DNA of 50,746 nt from Methanobacteriota archaeon (lineage in GTDB: Archaea > Thermoplasmatota > Thermoplasmata > Methanomassiliicoccales > Methanomethylophilaceae), in assembly GCA_023402275.1 (NCBI GenBank), contig JAEXCH010000017.1, forward strand, positions 1 to 50,746, read 5' to 3'. Under the pieces are notes generated by a model. It was not told the origin of the DNA. It worked only from the letters and a program-made list of their open reading frames with translations, and made no database searches. A program made the translations under genes and the position numbers. Each line of letters starts with the position of its first letter. Within the stretch, counting starts at the first letter, position 1. Below, one piece after another: positions 18,004 to 26,866 of this stretch.

Positions 18004-19938
18004 ATGGGTGCCATAAGACTCGGTAAGAATCACTTGAGATGGTGTTATTCGTGTAATCTCCCCATAATGGAGAGTGAGAATTGTCCGGTCTGCGGTTCCG
18101 ATACCCGAAGCATAGAGTTGACACCTCCTGCGGATGCACGTCCAGCATTCCAGCACGATATCGATCTTGTCAGGGAATTGGTCGATAAGGATTTCGGTCA
18201 GGAAGCAGGCCGAGCATTGCTTCCTGATGGCCACATCGTACTGATGAGCAAAGCTCCCGCGATAGACAGGATGGATGAGGTTATCGTTGACGGGGCGATC
18301 GTTGGTGCCATAAGATATGACCTCGGAATAGGATGGAAATTCATATCCAGAATGCAAGGTGCATTACGAATAGGCAAAGGGCTCTCCAAAGGATATATCG
18401 TCTGCGACCCGTCTGCTATAAAGTTCGTTAAAGAAAGCAAGAACCTGATGGCCCCCGGAGTGATAGATGCCCATCCCGATATACGTTTTGGGGATGAAGT
18501 GATGATAGTCGATCCTCAGATGAACATCGTCGCCACCGGATCAGCAAGGATGTCATCACAGGAAATGATAGAGAATGACAAAGGTGTTGCGGTCAAAACG
18601 AGATGGTACAAGGACGAGGACTTCTTCGACCTTGACACTGAACATAATTGGGATGATGTTGTTGAAGCGAACCAAGCGGTCATTGACAAGAGGGTCAAAG
18701 AAGCAACAGGATTCATACACAATACAATAGAAAGGAATCAGCTTCCTGCGATAGTGTCATTTTCCGGAGGCAAGGACAGTCTGGCTTGTCTACTGCTCAC
18801 ACTGGATGCTGGACTTAAACTTCCAATACTGTTCGTTGACACAGGATTGGAATTGACCGAGACCGTTGAACATGTCCATGACATTGTCAAAAGGCATGAC
18901 CTCACACTTATAGAGGAGAAGGCACCAGTTGATGCATTCTTCGGAAATTTGGATTTCTTTGGACCGCCTGCAAAGGATTTCAGATGGTGTTGCAAGACCA
19001 ATAAGCTTGGTCCAACTGTATCAGCGATAACCAAGAATTTCCCTGATGGAGTTCTCTCTTTCATCGGACAACGCAAATATGAATCCGAAGCAAGGAACGC
19101 CAAACCTAGAGTGTGGAGGAATCCATGGACCCCTGGTCAGTTAGGCGCATCCCCGATACAGAATTGGAGCGCAATGCATGTTTGGCTCTACATATTCTCT
19201 AAGAAGGAACCGTTCAATGTCTGGTACACAAGAGGATTGGATAGGATCGGATGTTTCCTTTGCCCCGCATCCGATCTTTCGGAATTCAGCATAATATCGA
19301 ATGAGAGCGATAGATTCCCTCAGTGGCAGGAATTCCTTGACAGATATGCTGAAGAAAGGGAATTACCTCCGGAATGGAAGGAATTCGGACTCTGGAGATG
19401 GAAGAGTGCTCCGCATTCAATAAGGGAAGAGGTCAAGAAAGTGACAGGGAAGGATGTTCCGGAACTGATAAAAAGAAGACCTAACACGAATAAAGGGCCA
19501 GTATCCATGAAGGTACAGGAGGGTCATTCTCCCTGCGTAATGGGTTACAGTGTAGAGGCTGCACTATCAAGGCCGATAGATCTGGTAAGATTGAAACCAT
19601 TCATGCATGCCATAGGGTGGTCGGTAGAACTCGATGAGGAGAACAACATCCTTACAGCGGATCATCTGACCATTTATGGCGAAGGATCAATAATATCGAA
19701 ATCCAACGTGGAAAGGGATGCTAGGGTCAGAATAGACGAAGCATTCCAGCTGATTGTGAGATCCGAACAATGCATTGGTTGTGGATTGTGTGTGGCAAGA
19801 TGCACCCCCGGTGCATTGTACATGAAGGATGGTAAGGTGGAGATCCATGAAGACGAATGTATATTCTGCAAGGATTGCTTCGGACCTTGTCCTGCCGTGA
19901 AGTTCGGATCGAATGATGTGGAAGAGGATCAGTTCTGA
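18004..19938 (+). CDS. PAPS reductase-like fusion: zinc ribbon, PUA, sulfurtransferase, ferredoxin
   Basis: A 644-residue multidomain archaeal protein. Residues about 13-35 form a zinc ribbon (CYSCN...CPVCGS). Residues about 75-175 resemble a PUA RNA-binding domain. The PAPS-reductase domain starts near 245 with the PP-loop SFSGGKDSLACLLL and has FVDTGLELTETVEHV, WCCKTNKLGP and CFLCPASD (cysteines for an Fe-S cluster). The C-terminus carries a two-cluster ferredoxin-like unit (CIGCGLCVARC and CIFCKDCFGPC). Fusions like this are known in methanogens; whether they reduce PAPS or thiolate RNA is unsettled, and the PUA domain favours RNA. It lies just upstream of cysE and cysS, interrupted by the DUF4143 ATPase block. 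A T-rich TATA element about 27 bp upstream suggests a leaderless transcript. Confidence 0.8.
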   Translation: MGAIRLGKNHLRWCYSCNLPIMESENCPVCGSDTRSIELTPPADARPAFQHDIDLVRELVDKDFGQEAGRALLPDGHIVLMSKAPAIDRMDEVIVDGAIVGAIRYDLGIGWKFISRMQGALRIGKGLSKGYIVCDPSAIKFVKESKNLMAPGVIDAHPDIRFGDEVMIVDPQMNIVATGSARMSSQEMIENDKGVAVKTRWYKDEDFFDLDTEHNWDDVVEANQAVIDKRVKEATGFIHNTIERNQLPAIVSFSGGKDSLACLLLTLDAGLKLPILFVDTGLELTETVEHVHDIVKRHDLTLIEEKAPVDAFFGNLDFFGPPAKDFRWCCKTNKLGPTVSAITKNFPDGVLSFIGQRKYESEARNAKPRVWRNPWTPGQLGASPIQNWSAMHVWLYIFSKKEPFNVWYTRGLDRIGCFLCPASDLSEFSIISNESDRFPQWQEFLDRYAEERELPPEWKEFGLWRWKSAPHSIREEVKKVTGKDVPELIKRRPNTNKGPVSMKVQEGHSPCVMGYSVEAALSRPIDLVRLKPFMHAIGWSVELDEENNILTADHLTIYGEGSIISKSNVERDARVRIDEAFQLIVRSEQCIGCGLCVARCTPGALYMKDGKVEIHEDECIFCKDCFGPCPAVKFGSNDVEEDQF

Positions 19939-19945
19939 TATCTCT

Positions 19946-19964
19946 CCCTTTGACAGGTCGATAT
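19946..19964 (+). repeat. 19-bp direct repeat, left copy (CCCTTTGACAGGTCGATAT)
   Basis: Perfect copy of 21610-21628. It lies eight bases after the stop of the PAPS-reductase fusion. The pair brackets the DUF4143 ATPase gene. It looks like a duplication created by insertion of the block; see findings. Confidence 0.85.
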
Positions 19965-20058
19965 TTAAGCATATAGTAATGAGAATTCTTCTCTCAAACG
20001 AGACATGTGCTCACTCTTACCAAAATATGAACCATCGATTGAGTCTTTACTCATTTTT

Positions 20059-20097
20059 GCCAACATCCACAATGAAAATACCGCCAACATCCACAAT
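20059..20097 (+). repeat. Two 15-bp direct repeats upstream of the ATPase gene
   Basis: GCCAACATCCACAAT occurs at 20059-20073 and 20083-20097, a 24-bp period. Both copies lie upstream of the TATA-like stretch (about 20113-20123) of the ATPase gene, where an activator or repressor could bind on about the same side of the helix. The rest of 19965-20147 shows no gene. Confidence 0.7.
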
Positions 20098-20147
20098 AAA
20101 CATATATTCAGAAGATATATTTTCCATTAAAGGATGAATAAATAAAA

Positions 20148-21413
20148 ATGGCAGAATATAGAAAGAGAATGGTCGACGATCAATTGAAAGAAGAACTAGA
20201 AGCGTTCGGAGCAGTTGTGATCGTTGGACCAAAATGGTGTGGAAAAACAACAACTGCCAAGGAATTCTCGAAAAGTATTATCTATATGCAAGACCCCAAA
20301 AAAAGAGAGACATATATTGAAATGGCTCAACTGAATCCATCCAATCTTCTCAAAGGTGAAAACCCAAGATTGATCGATGAATGGCAAATAATACCACAAC
20401 TATGGGATGCAGTAAGGTTTGAAATAGATATTCGAAATGAGAAAGGATTGTACATACTCACCGGATCCACAGCCATTAATGAAAACTCCATTATCCATTC
20501 TGGTGCTGGCAGAATAACAAGAATGAGAATGAGGACAATGAGCCTATATGAATCGGGCGACTCCACCGGAGAAGTGAGTCTCTATGATTTATTTTCAAAT
20601 GTAGAGAATATAAATGGGCACTCGAAACTTGACATAGAAGATCTGGCCAGATCCATAGTGCGAGGTGGATGGCCTGATTCCATTGGTATGGATGATAGAA
20701 TTGTGCATAAACAAATTGCAGGATACTGCGAAACCATACTGAACTCGGAAATAACAACCGTTGACGGGAAGAAACGTGATGCACAGAAGATGAGGGCAAT
20801 ATTGCGGTCTCTTTCTCGTAATGTATCAACATCTGCGACAAAGATCACTGTGTTGAAAGATATCGCCACTGATGAGACTGCCAATATGCACTTAAACACA
20901 TTAGATGACTATATTGATGCATTGAGAAAAATATTCGTTGTGGAGGATCTTCCCGCGTGGAGTCCCAAACTTCGATCAAAAACGGTCATAAGGACATCCG
21001 ATAAAAGACAGTTGACAGATCCTGCCATAGCTGCATATTTCTTAGGTGCCAATGCCAAGGATCTGGAATTCGACCCCAATACTTTCGGATTATTGTTCGA
21101 ATCACTTGTGATAAGAGATATAAGAGTGTATGCTCAGACACTCGGAGGTGATGTGTACCACTATCGGGATAAAGAAGGATTAGAGGCTGATGCGATAATA
21201 CACCTGCATGACGGAAGATGGTGTGCATTGGAAGTAAAACTAAGTTCTGATAAGATCGATGAAGCTGCAAACAATCTGAATAAACTGAAACGTATCATTG
21301 ATACGGACATTATGAACAAACCATCATTCCTTGCAGTTATAACTGGGACAGAATTTGCCTATACTCGCAAAGATGGAGTACATGTGATTCCGATCGGATG
21401 CCTCAGGGATTGA
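20148..21413 (+). CDS. AAA_14/DUF4143 family ATPase
   Basis: A 421-residue P-loop ATPase of the widespread but poorly understood AAA_14-DUF4143 type. The Walker A motif is VIVGPKWCGKTTTAKEFS near residue 30, LIDEWQIIPQLWDAVR covers Walker B, and YILTGSTAINE the sensor region. The C-terminal DUF4143 part has DPAIAAYFLG, FGLLFESLVIRDI and YRDKEGLEADAIIHLHDGRW, the last resembling a PD-(D/E)XK-like nuclease core (Asp, then Glu-Val-Lys in ALEVKLSS). Cellular role unknown. The gene lies in a 1.66-kb block between perfect 19-bp repeats, splitting a sulfur gene cluster, and is AT-richer than its neighbours, so horizontal insertion is likely. Confidence 0.85.
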   Translation: MAEYRKRMVDDQLKEELEAFGAVVIVGPKWCGKTTTAKEFSKSIIYMQDPKKRETYIEMAQLNPSNLLKGENPRLIDEWQIIPQLWDAVRFEIDIRNEKGLYILTGSTAINENSIIHSGAGRITRMRMRTMSLYESGDSTGEVSLYDLFSNVENINGHSKLDIEDLARSIVRGGWPDSIGMDDRIVHKQIAGYCETILNSEITTVDGKKRDAQKMRAILRSLSRNVSTSATKITVLKDIATDETANMHLNTLDDYIDALRKIFVVEDLPAWSPKLRSKTVIRTSDKRQLTDPAIAAYFLGANAKDLEFDPNTFGLLFESLVIRDIRVYAQTLGGDVYHYRDKEGLEADAIIHLHDGRWCALEVKLSSDKIDEAANNLNKLKRIIDTDIMNKPSFLAVITGTEFAYTRKDGVHVIPIGCLRD

Positions 21414-21416
21414 TTT

Positions 21417-21605
21417 TCATCTGCCTTGATCATATGTTGAAATATCGTATATCATCATTCTAACGTAATTCCTATCTATGTCTTCCCCGTTGAATAATAA
21501 GTTTCCATATTTCTCATAGAAACTATGTGATATTGATTTTAAGATCGCCCCAATAGACATTTTACATATCATATCATATACAAATATAGGATATTTTATT
21601 AGCAT
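21417..21605 (-). CDS. Possible small ORF in the inserted block
   Basis: A 62-codon ATG-started frame convergent with the ATPase gene and ending four bases from its stop. It is AT-rich, with a plausible C-terminal half (LLFNGEDIDRNYVRMM) but no recognisable family. It could be a small gene carried by the insertion, a remnant, or chance. Nothing else coding is seen in 21414-21631. Confidence 0.2.
   Translation of the reverse strand: MLIKYPIFVYDMICKMSIGAILKSISHSFYEKYGNLLFNGEDIDRNYVRMMIYDISTYDQGR
21591..21600 (+). promoter_or_regulatory. TATA-like box before cysE, inside the inserted block
   Basis: ATATTTTATT is centred about 36 bp before the cysE ATG. It lies to the left of the second 19-bp repeat, so the present cysE promoter may be supplied by inserted DNA. 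Confidence 0.35.
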
Positions 21606-21609
21606 AAAG

Positions 21610-21628
21610 CCCTTTGACAGGTCGATAT
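21610..21628 (+). repeat. 19-bp direct repeat, right copy
   Basis: Identical to 19946-19964. It ends three bases before the cysE ATG. Flanking bases differ on both sides of the two copies, so the match is limited to 19 bp. Confidence 0.85.
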
Positions 21629-21631
21629 AAA

Positions 21632-22336
21632 ATGAAGATAGAACCGGGCGACCTTGCCGCAGTCATGGAGAGGGATCCCGCGATCATCGATGAGGATGAC
21701 GCGAAGAGATACCACACAGGTTTACATGCAGTCTCCATGTACAGAGAGAGCCACAGGCTTTGGAAAGAAGGGAAGTTCAAACAGGCCAGAAAGCTCAATT
21801 ACAGATCACACCAGCGTACAGGCTGCGATATACACCCCGGAGCTACCATTGGTGAAAGATTCTTCATAGATCACGCAACCGGAGTAGTGATCGGTGAGAC
21901 CGCGGTAATAGGCGATGATGTTACGGTTTACCAAGGAGTTACATTGGGAGGGGTCTCGTTCGAAAAGGGAAAGAGACATCCCACTATCGGCAACAGAGTG
22001 GTATTCGGTGCCAATTCAACTGTTCTTGGTAACATAACCATCGGCGATGATGTCAGGGTCGGTGCAGGGTCCGTCGTTATCAAAGATGTACCGCCTAACA
22101 GTACGGTCGTCGGTGTCCCGGGAGAGATCATAGTCAGGGACGGAGTGAAGATCGAGAAACAGAATGTTCTGAAGCACAATGATATTCCGGACTGCATGAA
22201 TGATAAGATACACAAACTGTTCGAAGAGATAGACAGACTGAACGGTGAATTGGAAGAGATACGCTCTTCCCAGACGAATATAACAGCGGTCAAGGTCACC
22301 TCGGTGACCAAAGAGATCAAGAAATGCAGGGAATGA
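21632..22336 (+). CDS. cysE: Serine O-acetyltransferase
   Basis: Acetylates L-serine with acetyl-CoA to give O-acetylserine, the acceptor for sulfide in cysteine synthesis. The protein has 234 residues: an N-terminal helical part (VMERDPAIIDEDDAKRYHTG) and then left-handed beta-helix hexapeptide repeats with the CysE active-site landmarks DIHPGATIGERFFIDHATG and VIGETAVIGDDVTVYQGVTLGG, followed by VVFGANSTVLGN and VPGEI. It has a longer, charged C-terminal tail than minimal CysE. The ATG at 21632 is preferred over a TTG at 21614 that would lie inside the direct repeat. cysS follows after 12 bp, so the two are co-transcribed and join cysteine supply to cysteine use. Confidence 0.88.
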   Translation: MKIEPGDLAAVMERDPAIIDEDDAKRYHTGLHAVSMYRESHRLWKEGKFKQARKLNYRSHQRTGCDIHPGATIGERFFIDHATGVVIGETAVIGDDVTVYQGVTLGGVSFEKGKRHPTIGNRVVFGANSTVLGNITIGDDVRVGAGSVVIKDVPPNSTVVGVPGEIIVRDGVKIEKQNVLKHNDIPDCMNDKIHKLFEEIDRLNGELEEIRSSQTNITAVKVTSVTKEIKKCRE

Positions 22337-22348
22337 CACTGTGATAAG

Positions 22349-23752
22349 ATGTCTTTTATCATAAACAACAACCTCACAAATGAGAAGGAAGAATTCATAT
22401 CGATCGAGCCCGGAAAGGTGAAACTCTATGTCTGTGGGGTCACCGTCTACGACGATATACACATGGGACATGCAAGAAGCATGATAGTCTTTGATACTCT
22501 GGCAAGATACCTAAGAGAGCAGGGTTACGATGTGACGCATGTGACCAACTTCACAGATGTTGATGACAAGATCATAAACAAAGCCAACGAAGAAGGGATA
22601 GATCCTTTGGAACTGTCCTCCAGATACATTGATAGATACTTCGAGGATGCCGATAGACTTGGAGTAAAGAGAGCTGACCTCTACCCCAAAGCAAGCGAGA
22701 ACATGGATGCAATAATCCAGATGATAAAGGATATCATCGACAATGGTTTTGCGTATCCCACACCGGATGGCAGCGTTTACTTTGAAGTGGATAAGGTGAA
22801 GGATTACGGTAGACTTTCTAATCAGAGACTTGAGAACATGGAATCCTCAGGCAGAGTATGTCTTGATGAACAGAAAAGGAATCCTATGGATTTTGCAATA
22901 TGGAAGGGAGCCAAACCTGGAGAATGCTCGTGGGACTCGCCGTGGGGGAAGGGTAGACCCGGCTGGCACATAGAATGCTCTGCAATGATCAAGAAACATC
23001 TTGGCAATAAGATAGATATCCACGGAGGAGGAAGCGACCTCATATTCCCTCATCATGAGAATGAGATAATCCAGACCGAAGCAGTTACTGGTGACATCCT
23101 GGCAAATTACTGGATGCATAACGGCATGCTTCAGGTGAAGAATGAGAAGATGTCGAAATCGATGAACAACTTCTTCAAGGTAAGGGACGTGATCCAGAAG
23201 TTCGATGGGAACACCATCAGATTCTATTTCCTCAATACACACTACAGCAGCCCTTTGATGTATGGCGAGGATATGCTTACAGAGGCTCAAGCCGCCCTTA
23301 GAAGGATAAAGAACAATTATGCTGAACTCAAGGACTACTCGAAGAACGGTCCGGAGTTGAACGATGACAGATGTGATCTGTTGGAAACAGCAAGATATGA
23401 TTTCTACAATGCAATGAATGACGATCTTAACACAAGTGCTGCAATAGAAGTGATGTTCCAGATGGTGCATTCCACAAATAAGATGATGGCAGACGGGACA
23501 TTGTCAAGAAGGTCTGCGGCAAAGGTCATCGAGATGATCGATGAATTCAATGGGATACTTGGTATACTACCAGAGGATGATGATATGGGTGACGATACAA
23601 CAGAAGCTGTCATGGATGTTCTTATAGAACTCAGAAAAGAGCTTAGGTCAAGGAAACAATATGATCTTGCAGATATGATCAGGGATAAACTTGCGGATGC
23701 AGGCATAACTCTGGAGGATTCTGCGGATGGTATGAAATGGAAGAAGATCTGA
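22349..23752 (+). CDS. cysS: Cysteinyl-tRNA synthetase
   Basis: Class I aminoacyl-tRNA synthetase of 467 residues that charges tRNA-Cys. Landmarks: YVCGVTVYDDIHMGHARSM with the zinc cysteine and HIGH-type motif, WHIECSAM and GGSDLIFPHHENE with further zinc ligands, and the KMSKSMNN signature. A normal-length C-terminal helical domain follows. Its presence means this lineage uses direct charging and need not depend on the SepRS/SepCysS route of other methanogens. It lies between cysE and the radical SAM gene, overlapping the latter by 16 bp, in one operon. Confidence 0.95.
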   Translation: MSFIINNNLTNEKEEFISIEPGKVKLYVCGVTVYDDIHMGHARSMIVFDTLARYLREQGYDVTHVTNFTDVDDKIINKANEEGIDPLELSSRYIDRYFEDADRLGVKRADLYPKASENMDAIIQMIKDIIDNGFAYPTPDGSVYFEVDKVKDYGRLSNQRLENMESSGRVCLDEQKRNPMDFAIWKGAKPGECSWDSPWGKGRPGWHIECSAMIKKHLGNKIDIHGGGSDLIFPHHENEIIQTEAVTGDILANYWMHNGMLQVKNEKMSKSMNNFFKVRDVIQKFDGNTIRFYFLNTHYSSPLMYGEDMLTEAQAALRRIKNNYAELKDYSKNGPELNDDRCDLLETARYDFYNAMNDDLNTSAAIEVMFQMVHSTNKMMADGTLSRRSAAKVIEMIDEFNGILGILPEDDDMGDDTTEAVMDVLIELRKELRSRKQYDLADMIRDKLADAGITLEDSADGMKWKKI

Positions 23753-24768
23753 ACGTACGGAAGAAGGCTGAACTCACATTGGGCGGCAATATATTGTTGC
23801 CAAAGGACTTTGTTCTTCCATACAGAGTATCCAGATCGACCGCCGGACCCGGTGCTGGTTCCGCTTCCACGGTTTTCTCGTTTGGTGGTCACAGAGTAAA
23901 GAAATCGATCTCTTACGAAACGGGGGACTTCGAGCTTATCTCTAAAGACGGAAAACTGTCGCTTCTTAAAGACGATGAAGTATTTCTGGAAGAAGTGGAG
24001 ATCATACCTGTGGTTTTCCATTGCCCGGAACAGGCGTTCTTCAATCTTGATCAGAGATGCATATTCAATTGTGCATTCTGCGCCTCACCCAGACTTGAAC
24101 GGGATACAGCAAAGGGCCTTACTGATGAGAACATCATCCAGATGATCAAAGATGCCATACCTGACCAGAAGATAGTGTCCATATCATTGACCAGTGGAGT
24201 GGTCGGAAGTATCGATGAGACGGTTGAAAGATTCATCGGTTGTGTATCAAAACTCAGAAACGAATTCCCTGATCTCCCTATCGGGGTCGAACCTTACCTT
24301 TCTTCAAGGGAGCAGATAGTCGCATTGAAGGATGCTGGTGCAGATGAGATCAAACTGAATATCGAGACCCCGAACAAAGAGATATTCCTGAAGGTATGTC
24401 CGGATCTCGATATGGATCTGACATTAAAACTTCTGGAAGATGCTGTGGATATCTTTGGAAAAGGAAAGGTCACGACCAATATAATATTCGGAATGGGTGA
24501 GACGGATCAGGAGATGGAGGATATCGCAGAACTGCTTTGTTCAAAGGGTATAATCCCGACGTTCAGAGCATTGAGGGCCAATTCGATTAATTCGACAGCG
24601 TTGAGGGATGCAATAGGGGAACATCCTCCGGTGGATCCTGAACGGGCCATACGTCTTGCGGAGATGCTGAGATCCAAACTCATAAAATATGGTCTGGATA
24701 CGAGAGACTGCCATACCATGTGCAATGAATGCACATGTTGCGATCTTATACCTCTCAGGGATCTTTGA
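23737..24768 (+). CDS. Radical SAM protein with extra C-terminal cysteine cluster
   Basis: A 343-residue radical S-adenosylmethionine enzyme. The cluster motif is C108xxxC112xxC115 in QRCIFNCAFCASP. A glycine-rich SAM-binding stretch and the GVEPYL and DEIKLNIETPN strands fit a partial TIM barrel like that of the biotin synthase group. Residues about 327-337 hold five cysteines (CHTMCNECTCC), which could bind a second Fe-S cluster or zinc. The N-terminal 65 residues, with a Gly/Ser/Ala-rich loop, are not recognised. The gene overlaps cysS by 16 bp and converges with ncs6, overlapping its end by 14 bp. Placement among cysteine and tRNA-thiolation genes hints at sulfur or RNA modification chemistry, but the substrate is unknown. 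Confidence 0.75.
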   Translation: MEEDLNVRKKAELTLGGNILLPKDFVLPYRVSRSTAGPGAGSASTVFSFGGHRVKKSISYETGDFELISKDGKLSLLKDDEVFLEEVEIIPVVFHCPEQAFFNLDQRCIFNCAFCASPRLERDTAKGLTDENIIQMIKDAIPDQKIVSISLTSGVVGSIDETVERFIGCVSKLRNEFPDLPIGVEPYLSSREQIVALKDAGADEIKLNIETPNKEIFLKVCPDLDMDLTLKLLEDAVDIFGKGKVTTNIIFGMGETDQEMEDIAELLCSKGIIPTFRALRANSINSTALRDAIGEHPPVDPERAIRLAEMLRSKLIKYGLDTRDCHTMCNECTCCDLIPLRDL

Positions 24769-25690
24769 TACTTTTGTTCAATTTCTCTTGAAGCTCGCAT
24801 GCTTTGCATCTGGCACCAAGAGTAGGTTCTCCACACTGGCACATATGCAATTCTGCAGATGGTATATTATTTGATAACATTGGTTTCAATGTGTCGTATG
24901 ACGAAAGGATGCTGAATTTGGATCCGGGCGACCTATCCTCGAGTTGGTCTACAATATCCCTATACTGATTCCTGAGGGCTTCCATATAGTAAGGACATTC
25001 ACCATCCCAAAACGGTATGTCCGAAACCATAGCGTATAATAAGGACTCCTTCTCGGGTATCAGTCTAAGAGGAAGGAATCTGGGTATCAGTCCTGGTTTG
25101 ACGTTTGTATGCGGACCTAACCTAGCAAGTCTTTCTATATCGCCTCTTACAAAGTTCATCATTATCGATTGTGCCATATCATCAAGATTGTGGCCGGTTG
25201 CAAGATATCTGGCACCGATCAGTCTTGCTTCATCGTTCATAAGTTTCCTTCTGAAAACTCCGCAGTATGTACATGGGCTGCTGTCACCCGATAACTCTGC
25301 TATCCTATCCATCTCGACATCCATCTCAGAGAATGATCGTATGTAGATGGGTATATCCCGTTCGTCACAGAACCTCTTGACTATGTCCAGACTGGGAGGG
25401 CGGTATCCTTTTATCCCTTCATCGATGGATATCGCACATATGGGGACGTCACCTCTCTCCCGGAATATCATATCGACCATGTGCAAGGTGACCATGCTGT
25501 CCTTTCCACCTGAAACAGCAACTGCCAGTGTATCGCCTGGTCGTACATTTATCTGTTTTCTGATCTCTTTCTTGACCCTTTTCTCAACATATGTCCTGAA
25601 ATGTTCATCGCAAAGGTGTGTTCCGTTGTATCTTATCAACGTAACTGCTTCACGTGAACAGAGGTCGCATTTCATATCATCAGAACTCAT
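24755..25690 (-). CDS. tRNA 2-thiolation enzyme, Ncs6/TtuA-type
   Basis: ATP-dependent tRNA sulfurtransferase of about 311 residues. It has an N-terminal zinc finger (CDLCSREAV...HLCDEHF), the PP-loop AVAVSGGKDSMVTLHMV, the internal Cys pair region SPCTYCGVFRRK, ATGHNLDDMAQSIMMN, and a C-terminal zinc finger (CQCGEPTLGARCKACEL). This is the TtuA/Ncs6 layout that thiolates a uridine in tRNA, usually with a ubiquitin-like sulfur carrier such as the one encoded at 8.7 kb. Candidate starts are 25696, 25690 and 25675; I take 25690, which overlaps the cdc6 end by 11 bp. An upstream extension of the frame lies within cdc6 and is not supported. Confidence 0.85.
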   Translation of the reverse strand: MSSDDMKCDLCSREAVTLIRYNGTHLCDEHFRTYVEKRVKKEIRKQINVRPGDTLAVAVSGGKDSMVTLHMVDMIFRERGDVPICAISIDEGIKGYRPPSLDIVKRFCDERDIPIYIRSFSEMDVEMDRIAELSGDSSPCTYCGVFRRKLMNDEARLIGARYLATGHNLDDMAQSIMMNFVRGDIERLARLGPHTNVKPGLIPRFLPLRLIPEKESLLYAMVSDIPFWDGECPYYMEALRNQYRDIVDQLEDRSPGSKFSILSSYDTLKPMLSNNIPSAELHMCQCGEPTLGARCKACELQEKLNKSIKDP

Positions 25691-26864
25691 ATTCATTGCC
25701 TGAGGTCGGTGACTCCAATAGGTATTCCAATTTCTTGGCCAATTCCTTAGGAGGGATGTCCGGAATGGAGATGTACGTGACCCTGCCGCCTTCCACCTCA
25801 CTCTTCACAACGGTATCCAATATGTTCATCTTCTCCATATCCTGAACATATGTCCAGAACTGAGTATGCTTCCTTGCGACCTGTCCGTACTCCTCACATA
25901 CTACGGCATATGTCTTCTCAGCACGGGTTATACTGACATACGGATCGCTTTTGATCGCTCTTGCGATGGACAGCAAAGCCAATTTCCTTTTGAGATCGAG
26001 ATTTGCCAGCTTGTTCTCCGATACATTACTGTATATCATCGCATTAGCGGAACGCACATCATCGGCCGTTATCTTTCCTGCAGTACCCTCCTCTGCGATC
26101 GTTGCAGCCTTCTCCAGCATCTCGATCACCAGTCTCGCATCGCCATATCCTTTTGCTATGTCCGCGAGCAGGTCCATTACTCCGTCTTCAATGGTTCCGT
26201 CCACAAGTGCTTCTTCGGATCTTATCTTGACTATGTCCTTCAATTCATCCTTGGAGTAACGGTTGAACTTGATGACATTGGCCCTTTTGAAGCTTGATAA
26301 GGATGCATCATCGAGCATTTCCGATATCTGCTCCTGAGAGATCATTATCATCGATATGGATGACTTTCCTTTGATGTCCTCAGTGAATCTAGATAATTGG
26401 TATATGAGATTCTTATTGTTGCTCTTAAGGAGCATATCGACCTCATCCAGAACTATCACCAAGGGTCTTGATCCCGATTCTATGTGTTTCTTAAGGGATC
26501 TTAACATCTCGTCAGCAGAGAATCCTCTGTCTGGGAATCCAGGGTCATAGTGTCTGATAAGTTGTATTATGATGCCATGTTCAGTATTCCTTATCCTGCA
26601 ATTGATGAACACATAATCCATCTGTTTATCATTGCTGGCACAATATCTCAGCATATCCTCGCAGAATCTTTTGGCTGTTACTGTCTTCCCTGTTCCCACA
26701 CTTCCGGTCAGGAATGCTGAACAGGGTATCCCGTCCATTACCATCGGTCTGAAGAGCGTCTCCAGCCTCTGCATCTGCTCTTCTCTGTGGACCAGTCTTT
26801 CCGGAACATAGTCGAAGGAAAGTTTCTTTCCATCCTTTATTATCGTGGAGGATCTCTCGAACAT
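25680..26864 (-). CDS. cdc6: Orc1/Cdc6 replication initiator
   Basis: AAA+ protein of 394 residues that marks replication origins and loads MCM. Motifs: YVPERLVHREEQMQRLETLF (initiator-specific N-terminus), Walker A TGSVGTGKTVTAKRF, Walker B LVIVLDEVDMLL, sensor 1 region ISMIMISQE, sensor 2 GYGDARLVIEMLEKA, then a C-terminal winged helix ending near SIPDIPPKELAKKLEY. The start is one of two adjacent ATGs in a TGATGATG that overlaps the stop of the NIF3-like gene; an in-frame upstream extension lies inside that gene and is rejected. No clear origin repeats are seen beside it, so the origin may be elsewhere. Confidence 0.92.
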   Translation of the reverse strand: MFERSSTIIKDGKKLSFDYVPERLVHREEQMQRLETLFRPMVMDGIPCSAFLTGSVGTGKTVTAKRFCEDMLRYCASNDKQMDYVFINCRIRNTEHGIIIQLIRHYDPGFPDRGFSADEMLRSLKKHIESGSRPLVIVLDEVDMLLKSNNKNLIYQLSRFTEDIKGKSSISMIMISQEQISEMLDDASLSSFKRANVIKFNRYSKDELKDIVKIRSEEALVDGTIEDGVMDLLADIAKGYGDARLVIEMLEKAATIAEEGTAGKITADDVRSANAMIYSNVSENKLANLDLKRKLALLSIARAIKSDPYVSITRAEKTYAVVCEEYGQVARKHTQFWTYVQDMEKMNILDTVVKSEVEGGRVTYISIPDIPPKELAKKLEYLLESPTSGNEYEF

Positions 26865-26866
26865 CA

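Noticed and set aside
20059..20097. CRISPR-like repeats
   Set aside because: Only two 15-bp copies with a 9-bp spacer and no cas genes; a regulatory repeat is more likely. No CRISPR array was seen anywhere in the window.
25691..25801. N-terminal extension of the tRNA thiolase
   Set aside because: The extra residues lie entirely in the cdc6 coding region in another frame and precede the family's N-terminal zinc finger.
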